A DNA stretch of 11,742 bases, taken from assembly GCA_024206195.1 (NCBI GenBank), contig JAAGZO010000683.1, positions 1 through 11,742 on the forward strand. The letters are read 5' to 3'. Every line of letters begins with the position of its first letter. The first letter of the stretch is position 1. The notes under the pieces were generated by a model. That model saw only the letters and a list, made by a program, of their open reading frames with translations, searched no databases and was not told the origin of the DNA. Both the position numbers and the translations under genes were made by a program. Shown piece by piece: positions 8,555 to 11,742 of this stretch. Origin of the DNA: a bacterium. Its GTDB lineage: Archaea > Nanoarchaeota > Nanoarchaeia > Woesearchaeales > UBA10216.

Positions 8555-8560
8555 ACCCTC
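8555..8560 (-). promoter_or_regulatory. Ribosome binding site of the giant gene
   Basis: The minus-strand sequence GTGAGGGTAATAAAATG places GAGGGT six bases before the ATG at 8548. It occupies much of the 27-base gap after the lipoprotein gene and fixes the start of the signal peptide. No room remains for a separate promoter plus leader, which supports co-transcription. Confidence 0.7.
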
Positions 8561-8575
8561 ACGATTATGTTATTT

Positions 8576-9472
8576 TTATTCAAAGCCTACATTGGCATAT
8601 TCAAGTACATCTTGTGTTAGAGTGTACAAGCTGTCTCCGAATAGAGATGTTTGTTCATGATCCTGTGCTGATACAGATCTTGAATTCTGATAGACTGCAA
8701 GCATTCTTTTGTCTCCGTCAACTTTGACAGGTATGAACAATGCTGCAGTATCTTCTGGAAGTGCTCCATTAACGCCTTCCATGCCTGCTTGAAGATATGC
8801 GAAATTCACGGTGCTATTTTCATCAAGTGTTAGACCTTGATCATCACCTGAATTGTATGTTGAGATAAGTTTGTCAAGTAAGTATTCTGAATGAGTTCTT
8901 GCACTATCACTGTCGCCAACCATTCCTTCAATGTGTTCTGCGAATGTTTCAACAAGACCTTCATATAGATCAATCTGAAATTGAACAGCAGTATCTAACT
9001 TACCTGCCATGTAATGTTTAACAAAGTCTTCAGTTGACATGCAATGTGAACCATGATATACATCGCCTGTTTGGCTCGGACCCCAAAGATCATTTATCAC
9101 AACGCCTGCAACAACAGTATCATCCACACCATTATATACAGGAAGTTCGGTTGCAAATGCTTGACCGTTTCCATTGAAGAAACCAAGTATCCCATCTTCT
9201 CTTACAGATGTCAATATTCTATCATCGATTGTAATTTCTATAGGTTCTCCGTCTTCATCTGTACCTTCTTCTGTGTCAGGTTCTTCGTCATTAAATTCAT
9301 TACTTGCATTGTCATCTGGAGTATCTGGGCTTGATGTTGGATTGTGATATCCTTGTGATGTGCTTTCGCTACAAGCAGCAACACCTAGTCCAAATAATGC
9401 TGCTAGTCCTCCAACTGCAAGTTGTTTACCGAAAAGTCTCCTTGACATTTCCTTTTTGTGATCGTCTGTCAT
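8576..9472 (-). CDS. Twin-arginine lipoprotein of unknown function
   Basis: This 298-residue protein is probably exported folded and lipid-anchored. Residues 10-16 are SRRLFGK, a good twin-arginine (Tat) motif, followed by a hydrophobic stretch (18-33) ending in the lipobox-like G-V-A-A-C with Cys34 as the lipidation site. Residues 35-80 form a low-complexity Ser/Pro then Asp/Glu-rich spacer typical of surface lipoproteins. The folded part (about 80-298) has a beta-rich start (ILTSVREDGILGFFNGNG), then a predicted helical stretch around residues 145-190 (DFVKHYMAGKLDTAVQF onward), with one Cys (144) in GSHCMST. I recognise no family or catalytic motif. The start at Met1 follows a strong AAGGAGG; Met9 is a possible alternative but has a poorly spaced site. 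Its place between two other envelope genes suggests a partner or assembly role, which is inference. Tat use would suggest a cofactor or fast folding. Confidence 0.88.
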   Translation of the reverse strand: MTDDHKKEMSRRLFGKQLAVGGLAALFGLGVAACSESTSQGYHNPTSSPDTPDDNASNEFNDEEPDTEEGTDEDGEPIEITIDDRILTSVREDGILGFFNGNGQAFATELPVYNGVDDTVVAGVVINDLWGPSQTGDVYHGSHCMSTEDFVKHYMAGKLDTAVQFQIDLYEGLVETFAEHIEGMVGDSDSARTHSEYLLDKLISTYNSGDDQGLTLDENSTVNFAYLQAGMEGVNGALPEDTAALFIPVKVDGDKRMLAVYQNSRSVSAQDHEQTSLFGDSLYTLTQDVLEYANVGFE

Positions 9473-9481
9473 TTTGATTTA

Positions 9482-9489
9482 TCCTCCTT
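9482..9489 (-). promoter_or_regulatory. Strong ribosome binding site of the Tat lipoprotein gene
   Basis: The minus strand reads AAGGAGGA about ten bases before the ATG at 9472. It is the best Shine-Dalgarno match in the window and sits in the 28-base gap after the 714-residue gene. It supports Met1 over the internal Met9. Confidence 0.8.
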
Positions 9490-9500
9490 GATGGTTATGA

Positions 9501-11645
9501 TTATTCATCCCTGTCCGTATTTGTTGGATCAGTAGTGTCATATTGACCTGGGCCTGAACCGCCGCCATTACTTCCGCAATTGCCTGAAGCAGCACATCCA
9601 ATTCCTATACCAAGTGCTGCAGCTCCAAGAACTCCTAGTCCAATTAAGATTCCGCAACCGACTTTGTGTTCTTTGCACCAGCTTTTCTTGTCCTGGCCTT
9701 TGCCAATTGCTGTGATATCACTGCCGCAGAAAGCCTGATCTAGACCGCTTGCTTCATGATAAGTAGATACACAACCTCCAGTTTGTACTCTGGCTTCAAC
9801 TGGCCTATGGAATGTTTTGTCTCCGTCTTTGATTACGTATATAACTTCATGAGGCTCATTGCTTTTTTCAAAGCTTATCCTTCCATTTGTATCTAGTAGA
9901 CTTATGTTGGATACAGAGTCAATGACGTCGCTGACTTCACAGCCATCTTTCATCCTGCATAATGGTTTATAATCAACACCAGGTATTAGGTCGAAACCTT
10001 TGTTTGCGTGATCGTATTTTGGAACTTCTCTGGAATGAGTCTTAGTCATCATTTCAAAATAAGAAACACCTACCTTAATTGAATCATCAACTATTGGTTC
10101 TGGTTCTTTTTGTTTTAAGTCCGCAGTCCCAGTTCCGAAAACAGAATAAGGATTGCCGACATAAATTTCCCAGATGCCTTCATGTTTTTTTAGAATTGGA
10201 GATCCTTTAGTTATCTGATTATTGAACCCAAGGGTTGTCCCTAACTCATCTAACGTATTATCATGTATGAAAGTCTTGATATAATTTCTTACTTTCCTTG
10301 TTGCTCCTGGAGATGAATTACCGATAGTATAACTTATCCAATCTGCAACAGCATTGCCGTAAGTTTCTCTTCCAGGTCTTATATCCTGGATAAAAACTTT
10401 AACATCTTCTCCTTCTTTTACTTGTAGAGGTTTGAATTTTTCTGTCTCAGCATCAAACAGCATATTTCCTCCTAGGACTACGCTTCCTCTACTTGTATCT
10501 CTGAATATAATCTCTGCATCTGTGTTAACAGTTGGATGCATCAATAATTCAAAGTATTTTGTCTTGCCTTCTAGATTAGCCTTAAGCATAAGCATATCCT
10601 TACCTGAATCTGCTTCAAATTCCTGACCGACAACACTCAATGCTAGATTTTTATCTTCACTTTTTATGGAATATTCTTTTTTAGCTCCAACTTCAGTGAC
10701 TTTGAACACACTCTTCTTACCATCAATAGTGATTGTGTATTCTCTTTTATCTCCACCTGCACCAATAGGTTTTATTACAGGGACAGGGTCATCATGAGAC
10801 ATTCTCTTCTTTGCTTTTTCTCCTGTTCTGCCCATCCATTCTTCCCATGCCACTCTCATATCGAATGCCATGACCTCATCTGCATAACCATTAAGTTCTT
10901 TATCTTTAGCTACTGCTAATTCTAAAGATTTCTTTGCACCAGCCGTACCAGGGTCAGCCGTGTATATTTCAAAACTAGTTTTTCCTTCATCTGTAGTTTT
11001 CTTGAACTGGTAATTGAATTTTTCAATTTCGCCATTGAATCTTACAGGGACAACGATTGATGTCAGAGTATCATCAATCTTTCTTGAATAAATAAATTCT
11101 TCAGAACCTGAACCTCTGACTTTTACACCAGCATGGTATTCTCCATTTATTTCGTCTTTTGCCACAAATCCGATGACTACACTGGCATTTTCAAGAGGTG
11201 TCTTTTCGCCAGGAAAATTATTTTGAAAACAGAAACTTTCAATTGTCATGTCTGTTGCGCCTTCAGCTGCCATAAGCCTTACCCGCTTGACATTATTCTT
11301 ATCACGGCCATCAAAAGGTTGATTTTCTGTTGCTTGGAAATCATCAGTAGGGATCCATAATTGATAATCTCGTCCGCCAATATGAACACTTGTCTTTGTT
11401 GATTCTCTGCCGAAATCAATATTAACACTTTCACATCGCACTGAACCTTCTAGCGTATCGTTGATTGATTCTGGTGTTTGTTCAGATACAGAAACAACTG
11501 CTTCCCTATTAGGAACATTGATTTCAGCATTAGTTTGTATTGATTTATTGCATGCTACTTGTGTTAAGAGCATTGCACCTGCAGTTCCTAGTGAAACTGC
11601 CTTCCTTAAATGTCCATTTGACCTTCGATTGTTGTTTTCTACCAT
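9501..11645 (-). CDS. Exported protein with Cys/Gly-rich C-terminal membrane segment, unknown family
   Basis: This 714-residue protein opens with a basic region (two Arg at 7-8, LRK at 13-15), then a hydrophobic stretch (16-31) ending V-A-C at Cys32. That could be a lipoprotein signal, but Gln at -3 is atypical. The central region is mixed beta strands, for example YTITIDGKKSVFKVTEVGAK and IIFRDTSRGSVVLGGN, loosely like S-layer-type beta domains, a weak impression. The last ~155 residues hold eight Cys (563, 569, 625, 640, 657, 664, 684, 690). Residues 664-686 form a Gly-rich hydrophobic helix (GILIGLGVLGAAALGIGIG) that is probably membrane-embedded. A Gly/Ser linker and acidic tail DTTDPTNTDRDE follow. 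Sequons are few, unlike the giant protein. The ATG at 11645 follows AAGGGG. It is the first gene of the cluster here. The reading frame is secure; no family recognised. Confidence 0.88.
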   Translation of the reverse strand: MVENNNRRSNGHLRKAVSLGTAGAMLLTQVACNKSIQTNAEINVPNREAVVSVSEQTPESINDTLEGSVRCESVNIDFGRESTKTSVHIGGRDYQLWIPTDDFQATENQPFDGRDKNNVKRVRLMAAEGATDMTIESFCFQNNFPGEKTPLENASVVIGFVAKDEINGEYHAGVKVRGSGSEEFIYSRKIDDTLTSIVVPVRFNGEIEKFNYQFKKTTDEGKTSFEIYTADPGTAGAKKSLELAVAKDKELNGYADEVMAFDMRVAWEEWMGRTGEKAKKRMSHDDPVPVIKPIGAGGDKREYTITIDGKKSVFKVTEVGAKKEYSIKSEDKNLALSVVGQEFEADSGKDMLMLKANLEGKTKYFELLMHPTVNTDAEIIFRDTSRGSVVLGGNMLFDAETEKFKPLQVKEGEDVKVFIQDIRPGRETYGNAVADWISYTIGNSSPGATRKVRNYIKTFIHDNTLDELGTTLGFNNQITKGSPILKKHEGIWEIYVGNPYSVFGTGTADLKQKEPEPIVDDSIKVGVSYFEMMTKTHSREVPKYDHANKGFDLIPGVDYKPLCRMKDGCEVSDVIDSVSNISLLDTNGRISFEKSNEPHEVIYVIKDGDKTFHRPVEARVQTGGCVSTYHEASGLDQAFCGSDITAIGKGQDKKSWCKEHKVGCGILIGLGVLGAAALGIGIGCAASGNCGSNGGGSGPGQYDTTDPTNTDRDE

Positions 11646-11652
11646 ATTTAGA

Positions 11653-11658
11653 CCCCTT
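11653..11658 (-). promoter_or_regulatory. Ribosome binding site of the 714-residue gene
   Basis: The minus strand reads AAGGGGTCTAAATATG, placing AAGGGG seven bases before the ATG at 11645. This supports the chosen start, which places the basic residues directly ahead of the hydrophobic signal segment. Confidence 0.65.
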
Positions 11659-11676
11659 GATAGTTGAATAAGATTA

Positions 11677-11708
11677 AATAAGCCATATCACTGATTACAG
11701 AGCTTATT
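11677..11708. repeat. 7-bp inverted repeat upstream of the cluster
   Basis: AATAAGC at 11677-11683 is matched by its exact reverse complement GCTTATT at 11702-11708, with an 18-base spacer. It overlaps the candidate TATA-like sequence, so it could be a regulator binding site. The long loop and AT-rich stem make it a poor terminator. Chance occurrence is quite possible. Confidence 0.35.
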
Positions 11709-11742
11709 CTGATGTTTCTCCCCTTTTACACCCCTAATACTA

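Larger units (their letters stand above)
11646..11742 (-). promoter_or_regulatory. Leader and probable promoter region of the gene cluster
   Basis: This 97-base stretch carries no ORF that I can support. On the minus strand it holds AT-rich candidates for a TATA box: TATTTAAT at 11673-11680 and a weaker TGATATG at 11684-11690. If the first were used with an archaeal ~25-base spacing, transcription would begin at about 11652 and would remove the Shine-Dalgarno sequence, so the weaker or a further upstream element may be the real one. AGGGG occurs three times (11653-11657, 11720-11724, 11731-11735). The promoter is expected here because all later gaps are very short, but the exact element is not resolved. 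Confidence 0.35.

Noticed and set aside
8334..8727. Two overlapping plus-strand ORFs across the junction of the lipoprotein and giant genes
   Set aside because: They span the 27-base gap but mostly lie opposite the two real genes. Their hydrophobic stretch is largely the reverse reading of the giant protein's signal-peptide region.
9053..9334. 93-codon plus-strand ORF
   Set aside because: It is antisense to the Tat lipoprotein gene; its Cys/Ile/Phe-rich composition is that of a shadow ORF opposite an acidic spacer, and nothing supports expression.
9424..9448. Met9 as the true start of the 298-residue gene
   Set aside because: The purine run before Met9 is too close to act as a good ribosome site, whereas Met1 has a strong AAGGAGG at usable spacing. 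Both would retain the Tat motif.
11677..11708. Transcription terminator of a gene upstream of the window
   Set aside because: The stem is only 7 bp, AT-rich, with an 18-base loop, and no U-run follows an arm.

Overview
The window is a single minus-strand run of four exported-protein genes with no gap longer than about 100 bases. From upstream to downstream in transcription order they are: a 714-residue protein with a signal sequence and a Cys/Gly-rich C-terminus; a 298-residue twin-arginine lipoprotein; a 2810-residue multi-domain repeat protein; and the first 38 codons of another secreted protein that runs off the left edge. The internal gaps are 28, 27 and 1 base, each start has a Shine-Dalgarno-like sequence, and no terminator-like hairpin lies between the genes. 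They therefore look like one transcription unit, probably starting in the 97-base stretch at the right edge.

Organism: most likely an archaeon, and by the style of its surface domains a DPANN lineage (Woesearchaeota/Pacearchaeota-like). The sequence is AT-rich (roughly 35-43% GC in lines counted by eye). The giant protein is packed with N-x-S/T sequons, and its Ig-like domains (for example the one with CSLYIDG near residue 2400) resemble those of DPANN surface proteins. This is inference: no ribosomal, tRNA or other marker gene is present, and a bacterium cannot be excluded.

The giant gene (116-8548) fills 72% of the window. Its order is: signal peptide; N-terminal Ig-like region; cadherin-like domain; Ig-like domain; PKD domain; four tandem ~211-residue units, each with a Cys pair 51-52 residues apart; nine tandem ~95-residue units of the 'HTITLTATDS' Ig-like type; two archaeal-style Ig-like domains; and two clear plus one degenerate carboxypeptidase-regulatory-like domains. 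It has no visible membrane anchor. The nine-unit array is partly homogenised at DNA level (107-bp and 88-bp exact repeats), which points to recent recombination between units.

Together the genes read as a cell-envelope cassette: a very long glycosylatable surface fibre or adhesin made alongside two probable membrane-attached partners of unrecognised family and a further small secreted protein. The joint role is inferred from co-orientation, spacing and export signals only. I did not recognise the 714- or 298-residue proteins.
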